The notes under the pieces are model-generated. The model saw only the letters and a program-made list of their open reading frames with translations. It ran no database searches and was not told the DNA's origin. From positions 7,872,501-7,936,500 of the forward strand of contig NZ_CP073766.1 in the NCBI RefSeq assembly GCF_018255755.1: DNA of 64,000 nucleotides. Direction: 5' to 3'. Positions 26,215-36,191 of this stretch are shown here, in pieces. Position numbers and translations under genes: made by a program. How positions within the stretch are numbered: position 1 is the first letter of the stretch; the number at the start of each line of letters is the position of its first letter. This DNA is from Chitinophaga sp. HK235 (lineage in GTDB: Bacteria > Bacteroidota > Bacteroidia > Chitinophagales > Chitinophagaceae).

Positions 26215-29200
26215 TTAGAAGGTAGCATTCAGCGTCAGGCCATAGTTGCGGGTAGCCGGTGGCATGAAGATGTCTACACCGGACATACTGTTGAAAGTAG
26301 ACATGGTCATTTCCGGATCGTATGGCGCTTTCTTGTAGAAATAAAGCAGGTTGCGGCCGGTGAGTGACAGGCGCAGGGCTTTAAACACATTGTTTTTTAC
26401 CGGGAAGGTATATCCAAGCGACAGCTCCCGTAAGCGTACCACTGTGGCGCTGTACATATATTCGCCGGATACGGCTTCACGGCCGCCGATGGTGCCATAC
26501 CATTTCTGCGGGTCTACACTGGTAACTGCTTTCTGGTCCGGACCTACACCGTTAACGGCTACACCGCCTGCATCACGGGCGTCACCGGTAGCTTTGGATA
26601 CACCATACTGGTCCATTACAGACTGGGTTACAGACATCACCTCTCCACCAAATTTGCCATCTATCAGGAAAGACAGTGTCAGCGCACCATAGGAGAGATT
26701 GTTATTCCAGCCCAGCTGCCATTTGGGATTGGGGTTGCCCAGGTATACAAAGTCACCGCCCTGTTTGATAGGCGCACCTTTGTCATCGATCATGATACGG
26801 CCCTGTGCATCTTTCTGCAGCACGGAACCATAGATATCACCGAAAGAACCACCTACCTTGAATTTAGACACATAGTTGGCGCCGGAAGCACCACTCAGCA
26901 CAAACTCAGGATTGGTAGTGGCCAGTTCCACAATACGGTTGTCGTTTACGGAGTAGTTAATACCAGTGTTCCACTGGAATTTACCCCCACGGAAAACATC
27001 ATAACGTACCACTGCTTCTATGCCTTTGTTCTGGATATTTCCGGCATTGAAATAAAAGTCACTATAAAAGGTAGCATCTGAAGCACGTACGCTCAGGGTC
27101 TGGTTATGGGTGTTGGTTTTATAGTAAGTAATGTCTGCAGTCAGCCGGTTGTCGAGGAAACGCCATTCCATACCGAACTCCATGGATTTGGTTTTTTCCG
27201 GTTTCAGATCGGTGAATGGTGCTTTGGTATTGGCGATAGGCGTTCCTACACCAAAGGTGTTCTGGGCGGGATTGCTTTTATAAGGGTCCGGAGAGTTGCC
27301 TACTTCTGCATAAGAACCTCTCACTTTGGCAAAAGAGATCACTTGTGGCAGCTGGAACATCTGGCTCAGTATCAGGTTGAGTCCTACAGAAGGATAGAAG
27401 TAGGAGCCATTGGGTGTGTAAGACAGGTTGGAAGACCAGTCATTACGGGCAGTGAGGTCGAGGAAAGCCATTTCTTTCCAGGAGAGGCTGGCACTACCGA
27501 AGGCCGACTGGAACTGGCCGTGGTTTTCCGGCAGCGCGCCGGAATTGAGTGCATTCAGCGTATTGAAGTTCTGAATATTAAAGACGTTGGCGATTTTCAG
27601 ACCATCCTGGCCGGAGCCAAACTTAACGCCTTCTGTTTTGATATCACGGATACTGCCACCCAATATGCCGGTTAAACGGATATCTTTATTAACAGGCAGA
27701 TTGAAGTTCAGCAACAGATCTCCATACTGTTGTGTGGTAGTGGAGTTGTTGTAGTTGTATACACCATTAGCGGGTGACAATACCTTATAGGTGCCTGCAT
27801 ACAGCTTTTGTTCATACACATCGTTGATGCGGTCGATACTACCGCGGCCCTGTACATTGAGCCAGGGAGTAATTTCATATTTTAAGAGCGCATTGAGCAG
27901 TAGCCTGTTACGGTTCAGGGAATTGGTGTTGCGTTTGGTGATCCACCAGGGGTTTTGCTGGATATCATCCAGATAGGCCCAGTTCTGCACCGGCAGGAAG
28001 TTGCGGGAAGGATCCGGCACTTCAAACTTGTCTTTGAAAGGTTGGATATTTTGTCCGCGGGGGAAGAGATATAAACCGGTGAGCGGATTAAAATACAGAC
28101 CTGACAATGGTGTGTTGTCAATCTTCTGGGTCACATAGTTTACATCTGCTTCGGCAGTCAGTTTATTGTTCAGGAAATGTCCGGTTTCCTTAAAGTTGAT
28201 GTTGTTGCGGCCCAGTTTATTGCCTGGCTCAATACCGGTGGCGGAAGTATTGGCATAGGAGAAGTAGGTCTGCATCTGTTCTGTACCGGCAGAAAGGCTG
28301 ATGGCATTGGTGTAGGTCTGACCTGTCTGGAAGAAGGAAGACAGGTTGTTACCTGCAGGGCTGTTGAGTTTAGGGCCCCAGCTCTGCGGCGAAGTAGCGT
28401 TAGCCGGACCATAGTTGTTCTGGAACTCCGGTTTATATGCCGCCTGGGTGATGTTGACACCGGAGGAGAAGTTGATGGTTGTTTTACCTGCTTTACCGCT
28501 TTTGGTGGTGACGAGGATCACGCCGTTGGCGCCCTGGCTGCCATAGAGTGCTGCTGCGGAAGCACCTTTCAGTATGGAGACGTTTTCAATGTCTTCCGGG
28601 TTCATGTTGGAGATAGGGTCGCCGCCATCGTAGGCGTTGCTGCCGCCATAAGCGCTGGTAGGCTGGTTGGTGAGATTGTTGTTCATGGGTACGCCGTCTA
28701 TTACGTACAGGGCCTGGTTGCTGCCGATACCGGATTTGTTACCGCGTAAAACTACTTTGGAAGAACCGCCTATACCAGAGGCGCTGGGGGAGATGGAAAG
28801 GCCGGCTACTTTACCGTTTAAGGTATTGATGAGGTTGGGGTCTTTGGCTTTGGTCAGTTCTGCACCGTTTACCTGTTGCATGGAATAGGTAATGGCTTTT
28901 TCGGAGCGTTTGATGCCGAGGGCAGTCACGAGTATGCCTGTCAGCTGGGTGTTGGAAGGCACCAGGGCTACGTTCAGCACTTCGTTATTGCCTACAGGCA
29001 CTTCTTTGTTTTCATAACCCAGGTAGCTGAAAACGAGGATATCCTTTTTATCGGCCTGGATGGTGAAGGCACCTTTTTCGTTGGTGATGGTGCCTTTGGT
29101 GGTGCCTTTAATCTGGATGCTTACGTTAAACAGGGGTTGTCCGTTTTCGCCGGTCACGGTACCACGGATGGGAGCGGCCTGTACTACCGGTATTTCCGCC

Positions 29201-29562
29201 GGTTTGGGGCTGATCACAATGATCCGGTTGACGATAGCGTAATTGAGCGGTTTCCCTTTCAGACATTTGTCCAGCACCTCTGTGAGGGGGGCATTGTTCA
29301 CGTTCATGGTAACAGGGCCGGAGCTTTGCAGGAGTTTTTCATCATATACAAACTCGTAGCCGGTCTGTTTGCTGATATTATTGAACACATCGTAAAGCGC
29401 CAGCCGTTTACCCTTGAGGGTAACAGTCTGAGAATAGGTTTTAGCGCTCAGGTGAAGGGTGATGGCCAATATGAAAGTGGCAGTTAATTTCATAACCAAC
29501 AGAAATTTTCGCTGCAAAGGCCCGTGGTTGATACGGGCTTTGCCAGTAGTAAGTTGTTGCAT
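26215..29562 (-). CDS. SusC-like TonB-dependent transporter with STN domain, locus 1
   Basis: 1115 aa from ATG 29562; the frame opens at 29676, but the first 38 residues do not look like a signal. After a signal peptide (around LTATFILAITLHLSA) comes an STN/secretin-TonB N domain, a carboxypeptidase-regulatory-like domain (IRGTVTGENGQPL), the plug (VIDGVPMNNN; GSQGANGVILVTTKSG) and a 22-strand barrel. The STN domain contacts the FecR anti-sigma factor encoded just upstream, so transport and induction are linked. It imports oligosaccharide delivered by SusD. Confidence 0.93.
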   Translation of the reverse strand: MQQLTTGKARINHGPLQRKFLLVMKLTATFILAITLHLSAKTYSQTVTLKGKRLALYDVFNNISKQTGYEFVYDEKLLQSSGPVTMNVNNAPLTEVLDKCLKGKPLNYAIVNRIIVISPKPAEIPVVQAAPIRGTVTGENGQPLFNVSIQIKGTTKGTITNEKGAFTIQADKKDILVFSYLGYENKEVPVGNNEVLNVALVPSNTQLTGILVTALGIKRSEKAITYSMQQVNGAELTKAKDPNLINTLNGKVAGLSISPSASGIGGSSKVVLRGNKSGIGSNQALYVIDGVPMNNNLTNQPTSAYGGSNAYDGGDPISNMNPEDIENVSILKGASAAALYGSQGANGVILVTTKSGKAGKTTINFSSGVNITQAAYKPEFQNNYGPANATSPQSWGPKLNSPAGNNLSSFFQTGQTYTNAISLSAGTEQMQTYFSYANTSATGIEPGNKLGRNNINFKETGHFLNNKLTAEADVNYVTQKIDNTPLSGLYFNPLTGLYLFPRGQNIQPFKDKFEVPDPSRNFLPVQNWAYLDDIQQNPWWITKRNTNSLNRNRLLLNALLKYEITPWLNVQGRGSIDRINDVYEQKLYAGTYKVLSPANGVYNYNNSTTTQQYGDLLLNFNLPVNKDIRLTGILGGSIRDIKTEGVKFGSGQDGLKIANVFNIQNFNTLNALNSGALPENHGQFQSAFGSASLSWKEMAFLDLTARNDWSSNLSYTPNGSYFYPSVGLNLILSQMFQLPQVISFAKVRGSYAEVGNSPDPYKSNPAQNTFGVGTPIANTKAPFTDLKPEKTKSMEFGMEWRFLDNRLTADITYYKTNTHNQTLSVRASDATFYSDFYFNAGNIQNKGIEAVVRYDVFRGGKFQWNTGINYSVNDNRIVELATTNPEFVLSGASGANYVSKFKVGGSFGDIYGSVLQKDAQGRIMIDDKGAPIKQGGDFVYLGNPNPKWQLGWNNNLSYGALTLSFLIDGKFGGEVMSVTQSVMDQYGVSKATGDARDAGGVAVNGVGPDQKAVTSVDPQKWYGTIGGREAVSGEYMYSATVVRLRELSLGYTFPVKNNVFKALRLSLTGRNLLYFYKKAPYDPEMTMSTFNSMSGVDIFMPPATRNYGLTLNATF

Positions 29563-29746
29563 ACTTTTGTGTTCGTGGCTTTTAAATAATTCAGTTTCTA
29601 ATGACAATGCGAAATTGGGTAGCCATTTAGTGCCGGGCTCTGACTGCAATCGGGGTCCGGTTTTTTCTACCCGCAAATGGTTGATGCGACTACGTATTCA
29701 TAACATGAAATCTTTTAAACGTTAATAATTCTTACAGGTACAAGTG

Positions 29747-30940
29747 TTACTGCGACGCAACGGGCCGGGCGGTTATGGTATGGCCATCTACAGTGAATTT
29801 TACTCTTTGTGTGGTTTCCAGGGCTTTCAGCAGGGCTCCTGCATCTTCCCTGCGGGAGATGACACCGGTCAGGTCTATATCTGATACATTGCCATCATAA
29901 GCGACATCGATATCATACCACCGTGACAGCTGACGCATGATGGTTTTGATATTGGTGTTGCGGAAACGGAACTTGCCTTCTTTCCAGGCCAGTGTTTGTT
30001 CTATGTCGGCTTCGCTGATCTCAAAAGTTCCGCCGGCAGATGGTATGGAGGCCTGGTAGCCAGGTTTGAGCAGACTGCTCTCTGTGCCGCGGGCCACCTG
30101 CACCGTACCTTCCACCAGGGTAGTGCGGATAGCCTGCTCGTCCGGATAGGCCATCACGTTAAAACTTGTGCCCAGCACAGTAACGGTCATATCGTTGGCG
30201 GGTGTTTTTATTTTCACGCGGAAAGGCATTGCCGCATTTTTAGCGATTTCGAAATACACTTCTCCGGTTACTTCCACCAGCCTTTCCCTGCCAGTGAAGG
30301 CGGCCGGGAAACGTACGCTGCTGGCTGCATTCAGCCATATCCTGCTGCCATCGGCGAGGGTGAGCTGATATTGCCCGCCCCGTGGAGTGGCCACCGTATT
30401 GTATAAGGGTTGTTTGTTGCTGCTATTACCTTTGTAGGTGAGGGCACCATTGGTATTAACGATTTGCGTACTGCCCTGTGTGGCCAGCGCGCCGTTATTA
30501 CTGCTGTCGAGGGTGATGGTACTGTTGTCGGCCAGTATCAGCATGGCTTTGCTGGAGCCTGGGGCCAGCGGGGCCTTTGGGTGAACAATGGCGACCGGCG
30601 CGGGTTCCTGCCTGCGCATCATCAGATAGGTGCCGCTGGTAATGATACCTGCTGCCAGTACAGCGGCTGCAGCATATATCCAACGTTTCCGCACGGTGTT
30701 GTTACGCACCGGACGCATCGGAGTGGTATGCAGTATCTGCTGCAGCAATACGGCCTTTTTTTCTTCCGGCCAGTTGGCATCCGGAGCTGCATGGGTATAT
30801 AAGGTATGCAGGATGTCTGCCTTTATTTCTTCTTCAAAAGAACCTGCAACAACAGCCTCTTCCAGTTGCGACAACTCTTCCGGACTCAATGTCCCCTGCT
30901 TGTATTTTTCCAGCAGCTGTCTGATTTCTGTGACGGTCAT
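29747..30940 (-). CDS. FecR-family anti-sigma factor, locus 1
   Basis: 397 aa. An N-terminal cytoplasmic sigma-binding region (about 1-80) precedes one membrane helix (about 86-107) and a periplasmic FecR domain (LADGSRIWLNAASSVRFP; VEVTGEVYFEIA) with a C-terminal DUF4974-like part. It holds its sigma factor inactive until the STN domain of SusC signals occupancy. It lies between the sigma gene and susC in the same orientation. Confidence 0.93.
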   Translation of the reverse strand: MTVTEIRQLLEKYKQGTLSPEELSQLEEAVVAGSFEEEIKADILHTLYTHAAPDANWPEEKKAVLLQQILHTTPMRPVRNNTVRKRWIYAAAAVLAAGIITSGTYLMMRRQEPAPVAIVHPKAPLAPGSSKAMLILADNSTITLDSSNNGALATQGSTQIVNTNGALTYKGNSSNKQPLYNTVATPRGGQYQLTLADGSRIWLNAASSVRFPAAFTGRERLVEVTGEVYFEIAKNAAMPFRVKIKTPANDMTVTVLGTSFNVMAYPDEQAIRTTLVEGTVQVARGTESSLLKPGYQASIPSAGGTFEISEADIEQTLAWKEGKFRFRNTNIKTIMRQLSRWYDIDVAYDGNVSDIDLTGVISRREDAGALLKALETTQRVKFTVDGHTITARPVASQ

Positions 30941-31040
30941 TAATAGCGACTTTAGAATTGGTGACAGCTATAAAGACGAACGTCGGAAGCAAAAGGAGTA
31001 TTCGGGGAGAAAATTTTTTTTAATGCTGATAATGAAATGA

Positions 31041-31622
31041 TTAGGAGAGAAGGTATAATAGCAGCAGAAGCAGCAGCAGCCAGTTGCGCAGCTGCTGGTT
31101 GACAAAACTCCGTAAAAACTGTAATGCGAGTTGCATCTGTTTTTTAACGGTATGAACAGAGATATTCAGTTCACGGGAAATTTCTTCATTACTCAAACCC
31201 TGTTTACGGGCGAGATAGATCTTTCTCCGTGCAGGGGGGAGCGAAGCAATGGCGGTCTGCAGCATTTGTTCGTACTGATGTTCACGGACAGCATGGTCCG
31301 TATCATTGGCATAACCCGGATGCTGCATCTCGAGATAAGCCATGGCCTTCTGTTTCACCAGTTGGCGGCGGAAGCTGTCGTAGATATAGTTACGCGTAAG
31401 GATGAAGAGATAGTCAGCAAAGTCTTCTACGGCAACAAGCGCATCCCTTTTTAACCATACTCTCAGGAATATCTCCTGCACTACTTCACCTGCTGCGGTT
31501 TCATCTTTCAGATATAACATGGCGGCATTAAACACCTGTTGGCTATAGGTGTGAAAAATACGCGTGTAGGCGGCCTCGTTACCAGCTGCTATTGCTTTTA
31601 GGTGCTCTCTTTCATCCGGCAT
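31041..31622 (-). CDS. ECF sigma factor, locus 1
   Basis: 193 aa from ATG 31622; a TTG at 31679 would add a basic extension that I think is not translated. Sigma region 2 (YTRIFHTYSQQVFNAAMLYL; EIFLRVWLKRDAL) and region 4 (LPPARRKIYLARKQGLSNEE; LNISVHTVKKQM) are clear. It directs transcription of the downstream SusC/SusD genes when released by FecR. The C-terminus is unusual: it ends in a Leu-rich hydrophobic tail (NWLLLLLLLLYLLS) that could contact the membrane. Confidence 0.92.
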   Translation of the reverse strand: MPDEREHLKAIAAGNEAAYTRIFHTYSQQVFNAAMLYLKDETAAGEVVQEIFLRVWLKRDALVAVEDFADYLFILTRNYIYDSFRRQLVKQKAMAYLEMQHPGYANDTDHAVREHQYEQMLQTAIASLPPARRKIYLARKQGLSNEEISRELNISVHTVKKQMQLALQFLRSFVNQQLRNWLLLLLLLLYLLS

Positions 31623-31801
31623 AGATGACCTGGACAATATCTGTTTAGATTTTTTCTTCCGCCTAAATATAGGAAACAAATCGGAATCTGTATTTCATCA
31701 CCTGATTTTAGCAGTGGCCAATGGTGAAACGTAAAACTATTTAGTGCCGCCAGCTGTTCTAACAGGATACGGTTGATTATAAACGATAAAAAACATAGTA
31801 T

Positions 31802-32347
31802 ATGAAAACAGTGAAAGTATGTTTCGTCCTGTTGCTGTTATGTGCTCTCCCGGGGCTAAGGACTGTAGCCCAGGATCAGGAAACCATACTAAGAGCAGAA
31901 CGTATCAATAAACAAGACCTGCCGCCGGAAGTGCTGGCTGCCTATATGCAAAAATTTCCTACAGCCAACCTCACCCAGATCATGAAGCTCCCCGCAGCAG
32001 TATTTAAAAAGGAATGGCTCATAGAAGAACAAAATGCTCCCAGCCCCAATGATCAGTTTTATACACTCAGCATGAAGGGAAAAGGGGTAGACATCGAAGC
32101 GGTATATGATGCGCAAGGCAACCTGATCAGGGCCAGTGAAAGAGCAAAGGATGTAACATTGCCGGTAAAGATCGATGAATACATTGGCAGTCATTACGAA
32201 GGGTTCCGTATTCTCAAAGACAAGGTGAGAAGGCTGATCACCCCTACTAAAGTAAAAGCAGAATGGGAAGTGCTGATTGTAAAAGGCGATGATCTCAGAC
32301 GCCTCTTTTTTAATAAAGATGGAGACTTCCTCAAAGAAAGAAGATGA
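31802..32347 (+). CDS. Secreted PepSY-like protein
   Basis: 181 aa with a signal peptide ending near TVAQ (about residue 24). The rest looks like two PepSY-like (BLIP-type alpha/beta) repeats: PPEVLAAYMQKFPTANLTQI and LPVKIDEYIGSHYEGFRILK, each followed by a beta hairpin. Such periplasmic domains are thought to inhibit or bind partner proteins. It overlaps the HAD gene by 4 bp, so they are translated together. No firm function. Confidence 0.75.
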   Translation: MKTVKVCFVLLLLCALPGLRTVAQDQETILRAERINKQDLPPEVLAAYMQKFPTANLTQIMKLPAAVFKKEWLIEEQNAPSPNDQFYTLSMKGKGVDIEAVYDAQGNLIRASERAKDVTLPVKIDEYIGSHYEGFRILKDKVRRLITPTKVKAEWEVLIVKGDDLRRLFFNKDGDFLKERR

Positions 32348-33330
32348 GTATGATAAAGCTGTTCAGGGGCGTAGCCCTGTTGTGGATTATATGCACGTGG
32401 CTGCTGCCCCTGTCTGGCCGGGCACAGGGAGATCCTTTGCCTTCCTGGAATGATGGTTATGCAAAAGAAGCTATCATCCGTTTTGTGACAGCCGTCACCA
32501 CCGAACATTCAGCCCAGTATGTACCGCCGGAAGACCGGATCGCCACTTTCGATAATGATGGAACGTTGTGGGCCGAAAAACCTGTGGTGCAGGAGATGTT
32601 TGTGATGTTCCGTATCAACCAGATGGTGATGCAACATCCGGCCCTGAGGAATAAACAGCCCTTCAAGGCCGTGATCGAACGGGATAAAAAATTTCTGAAG
32701 AACATGGGCCGTAAAGAACTCCTCGAGCTGATGGACCTTACCCATACGGGCATGACGGAAGCCGACTTTCGCAGGGTAGCCCTGCAGTTTTTTGAATCAG
32801 TGCGTCATCCGGTATTAAACGTGCCCATCGCACAACTGGTGTATCAACCTCAGGTGGAATTACTCAATTATCTGCGTTACAACCAGTTCAAGACATTTAT
32901 CTGTTCAGGTGGCACCGCTGAATTTATGAGGACTGTATCCTGGCAGTATTATGGTATTCCGCCGGAACAGGTGATAGGCTCTACTTTCAGATATCAATAT
33001 GTAGACAGTGCAGGCGTAAACGATATTATGCGTTTGAAAGGACTCAGCACACTCAACGATAAAAAGGAGAAGCCGGTAAATATCCAGTATTATATTGGCA
33101 AGCGTCCTATTCTGGCCTGTGGTAATGTAGGCGGTGGTGGTGATATCTACATGCTCCGCTTTTGTCAGGGAAACACTTATCCCTCCCTGCAGTTGCTTGT
33201 TCACCATGATGATGATGACCGGGAATTTGCTTATGAAGAAGATGATAACCAGTCGTTGAACTGGGCCCATCAATATGGCTGGAATGTAATCAGTATGAAA
33301 AACGACTGGCAGGTTGTTTTTGTAAGATGA
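32344..33330 (+). CDS. Secreted HAD-superfamily phosphatase
   Basis: 328 aa with an N-terminal signal peptide (cut near RAQG, about residue 29). HAD motif I is ATFDNDGTLW (D70, D72); motif II is FICSGG; a GNVGGGGD element replaces the usual GDxxND in motif IV. Periplasmic phosphoserine phosphatase-like HADs of this type remove phosphate from small molecules. It overlaps the upstream PepSY-like gene by 4 bp. Confidence 0.85.
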   Translation: MSMIKLFRGVALLWIICTWLLPLSGRAQGDPLPSWNDGYAKEAIIRFVTAVTTEHSAQYVPPEDRIATFDNDGTLWAEKPVVQEMFVMFRINQMVMQHPALRNKQPFKAVIERDKKFLKNMGRKELLELMDLTHTGMTEADFRRVALQFFESVRHPVLNVPIAQLVYQPQVELLNYLRYNQFKTFICSGGTAEFMRTVSWQYYGIPPEQVIGSTFRYQYVDSAGVNDIMRLKGLSTLNDKKEKPVNIQYYIGKRPILACGNVGGGGDIYMLRFCQGNTYPSLQLLVHHDDDDREFAYEEDDNQSLNWAHQYGWNVISMKNDWQVVFVR

Positions 33331-33421
33331 AACTTCTCTTAGGCTCCACTGCTCCTGATTTCTGAAAAAAATGATCTATTTTCAGGCCTTCCCATATGGG
33401 AAGGAAACAGTAACATCAGGT

Positions 33422-34216
33422 ATGAATCATCAGTATTATCCACTCAGGACCGTACAGGTAACCAGGTACGTGACTCCACTGCGGGAAGGCGGTTCGCTGC
33501 CAGCCCTTGCAGAGGCCGACGACGGCTTCCTGTATGTGTTGAAATTCAGAGGCGCAGGACAAGGCGTAAAAGCATTGATTGCAGAACTCATTGGCGGAGA
33601 AATAGCCCGGGCACTGGGCCTGAAAGTGCCGGAAATTGTATTTGCAGGCCTGGACACCGATTTCGGCCGTACCGAAGGAGACGAGGAAATACAGGACCTC
33701 CTCAAGTCGAGCGTAGGACTTAACCTGGCCCTGCATTATCTCTCCGGCTCCGTTACCTATGATCCGGTAGTCACCACTATCGATCCGGTCCTCGCTTCAA
33801 AGATCGTATGGATGGATTGTCTGCTGACCAACGTAGACCGTACCGTGCGCAATACCAATATGCTCATGTGGCACCAGGAGCTGTGGCTGATAGATCACGG
33901 TGCGTCCCTTTATTTTCATCATTCCTGGGACAACTGGGAAGAACAGGCCATCAGGCCTTTTGCCAAGGTAAAGGACCATGTGCTGCTGCCGCAGGCTTCT
34001 GAACTGGAAGCAACAGACAGTGCTTTCCGTACTATCCTTACACCGGAGCGTATCCGCGCTATTGTAGACATGGTGCCGGAAGAATGGCTCGATGGTCCCG
34101 AAACCATTACTGCGGCGGAACGCAGGGATGTATATGCACAGTTTTTAACCACGAGGATAGCCTCCTCAGCAATTTTTGTAAAAGAAGCAGTATATGCAAG
34201 AAAATCACTTATATGA
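33422..34216 (+). CDS. HipA-like kinase domain protein
   Basis: 264 aa from ATG 33422; an in-frame ATG at 33371 is possible. It resembles the short HipA-related kinases: LKFRGAGQG for the nucleotide-binding loop, TNVDRTVRNTNML for the catalytic Asp/Asn segment and LIDHGASLYF for the metal-binding DFG-like segment. HipA proteins are Ser/Thr kinases of tRNA-synthetase-type targets in toxin-antitoxin systems. Here no HipB-like DNA-binding partner is adjacent; instead the gene overlaps a DUF3037 gene by 23 bp. Confidence 0.82.
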   Translation: MNHQYYPLRTVQVTRYVTPLREGGSLPALAEADDGFLYVLKFRGAGQGVKALIAELIGGEIARALGLKVPEIVFAGLDTDFGRTEGDEEIQDLLKSSVGLNLALHYLSGSVTYDPVVTTIDPVLASKIVWMDCLLTNVDRTVRNTNMLMWHQELWLIDHGASLYFHHSWDNWEEQAIRPFAKVKDHVLLPQASELEATDSAFRTILTPERIRAIVDMVPEEWLDGPETITAAERRDVYAQFLTTRIASSAIFVKEAVYARKSLI

Positions 34217-34577
34217 GTACGCCGTTATACGCGTAGTGCCACGGGTGGAGCGGGAGGAATTTCTCAACGTAGGTGTTATGCTCTACTGTAAAAAACAAAA
34301 ATTCCTGCAGGCAAGTTATCACCTCTGTGAAACACGGTTGCGTGCATTATATCCCGATATTAATATCCCGGAAGTACAGGCTTATCTCTGTGCTATTGAA
34401 AAAATATGTGCAGGCGGCCCCCAGGGTGGCCCTATCGGTATGCTGGACCTGGCTTCCCGTTTCCGCTGGCTGACTGCTACCAGAAGCACTATTATTCAAA
34501 CCTCCAAAACACATGGCGGCCTGTGCATAGACGCAGCAGCCACCTTGCAAAGGCTGCATCAGCAGCTGGTGCTCTGA
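34194..34577 (+). CDS. DUF3037 protein
   Basis: 127 aa. YEYAVIRVVPRVEREEFLNV and the following VGVMLYCK are hallmarks of DUF3037, a family with no known function that is often encoded next to short HipA-like kinases. The gene overlaps the kinase gene by 23 bp in another frame, so their expression is coupled. It might be the kinase's substrate, adaptor or inhibitor; all of these are inference. Soluble, with no signal peptide. Confidence 0.82.
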   Translation: MQENHLYEYAVIRVVPRVEREEFLNVGVMLYCKKQKFLQASYHLCETRLRALYPDINIPEVQAYLCAIEKICAGGPQGGPIGMLDLASRFRWLTATRSTIIQTSKTHGGLCIDAAATLQRLHQQLVL

Positions 34578-34589
34578 GAATTAAAAATA

Positions 34590-36110
34590 TTAAATGAGGT
34601 AATCCGTCCTGATCTGAAACAACAATAATTTCTCTGTAATGGCTGTCAGTTCACGGAGAGGAATACACGCCAGAATATAATTGTCTATACCGGGATTCAG
34701 GCGGATGATCCCCATTTCATACTGCTGCAGTTGATCGTTTACGAATTGCAGGTATTCAGTATCTATCGGTGTGCTGGCATAACTTTCCGGGTATTGAAAA
34801 GTGGTGTTCCAGTATAAGGTGCCCAGCTGGTTGAGTGCTGCGATTTCATTGGCAAGTGGCCGGTGGACGGGTATTTCGGCCAGCAGCCCTTGTGAGAGCA
34901 GGCCGTCGAACAATGCTATGGGCACACTAAAGGCAGGCGCATCGGCCAGCCCTCTTTTTTCACTGTCATCCTGATAAGTGTTGTGAATGTAGGCATAAGG
35001 ATATTCCGCCGCCAGGATGACCCGGTTGAATATAGCCGTGGCCGTTAGTTTAAATGCTTCCAGGTCATCAGTGGGATTCAGCATCCATATCAAATGCCAT
35101 AATTGTTCTTTATTGATAGCAGTTTTATATTGCGCATTCCATGTCTCTCTGGAACTTACTATTTCCTGTGCCCTGGAGAAATAACGGCGTAGTTCCCTTT
35201 CCTGTGGCGAATCCCGGACTATATCTTTCCATTCATTATCTCCATCATCATAAAGACAAATCATGAGATCATTTTCTTTCAGCAGAAAAAAAGACAGGTC
35301 TGTGCGATGATTCATGATAAAGATGGAGTCGTACTCCTGTTCACCCGGTAAGTGTCCGGCCCTCGTAAAACTGACCACCCATTTGTCTTCCACCATGGTG
35401 AGCTTATCCATATCCGGCGGATAGAGACTGTTTTGATGCAACCGGTAAAAATCATCCAGGGTAAGGCGGGTGTGCAGAAGCCCTTGTTTAAAAACAGGCT
35501 GGCCTTCTTTTATTTTATGGATCAGGTCTGCATTTCCGGCAAAGAGATAATCATCCTTCATCAGTTCTGTGACTGCTTCCGGTAGCAGGATATCATGCCA
35601 GTTGCTGAAGTCCGGTGTAGCTATATGCCAGCTTCTGCAAAAGGTAACAGCATTCACTTTCCCATTGACATTGGTATGGTGGTCATCTTCTATCCATAAG
35701 CCGGCATGAAGATCTCCTTCAATGTGTACCTCACCATGGTTGTAATATCCGATGAAGGTGTGGAGAACGTTTGCATTGCCTTTGACAAGTATTTCGGTAC
35801 AACCCGCTACCAGATTGTCGCAGGTAAGGTTGCCCTTTACCAGCAGAAAGGCAGAATAGGTGTCCAGCTCATAATCGATAATGGCATTGTGTACATGAAG
35901 ATGGCCGTTAAAAATCATTCCGGCAATATCTTCTTCTACATAAATATCATAGAGGTCTATATACTGGTCTGTTTCCACATCTGTTTCAAATACCAGTACT
36001 TTCAACTCGGGATGGTAGCTGTTGAGTAGTCGGAAGTCGTAGTGGAGTTCATTAATAAGACCCGTGTTGATGGCATCGGTTAATAATATCGGGTTACCTT
36101 GACTTAACAT
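34590..36110 (-). CDS. Predicted beta-solenoid protein of unknown function
   Basis: 506 aa from ATG 36110 (GTG 36143 is an alternative). The frame stays open far upstream to 36797, but that part is antisense to the SGNH gene and has no signal or family features. Residues about 60-175 carry short repeated strands (MIFNGHLHVHNAII, FLLVKGNLTCDNLV, ILVKGNANVLHTFI, VHIEGDLHAGLWIE) that look like a right-handed beta-helix of the bactofilin or polymer-forming kind. The C-terminal two thirds is mixed helical. I do not recognise the family. No signal peptide. Confidence 0.7.
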   Translation of the reverse strand: MLSQGNPILLTDAINTGLINELHYDFRLLNSYHPELKVLVFETDVETDQYIDLYDIYVEEDIAGMIFNGHLHVHNAIIDYELDTYSAFLLVKGNLTCDNLVAGCTEILVKGNANVLHTFIGYYNHGEVHIEGDLHAGLWIEDDHHTNVNGKVNAVTFCRSWHIATPDFSNWHDILLPEAVTELMKDDYLFAGNADLIHKIKEGQPVFKQGLLHTRLTLDDFYRLHQNSLYPPDMDKLTMVEDKWVVSFTRAGHLPGEQEYDSIFIMNHRTDLSFFLLKENDLMICLYDDGDNEWKDIVRDSPQERELRRYFSRAQEIVSSRETWNAQYKTAINKEQLWHLIWMLNPTDDLEAFKLTATAIFNRVILAAEYPYAYIHNTYQDDSEKRGLADAPAFSVPIALFDGLLSQGLLAEIPVHRPLANEIAALNQLGTLYWNTTFQYPESYASTPIDTEYLQFVNDQLQQYEMGIIRLNPGIDNYILACIPLRELTAITEKLLLFQIRTDYLI

Positions 36111-36191
36111 GTGATGAAATAGTTTATTTAAATCTGTGTTCACTGAAACAATTGAAGAATAAAAATACCGAAAAGAATTATTTTGTCTGCC

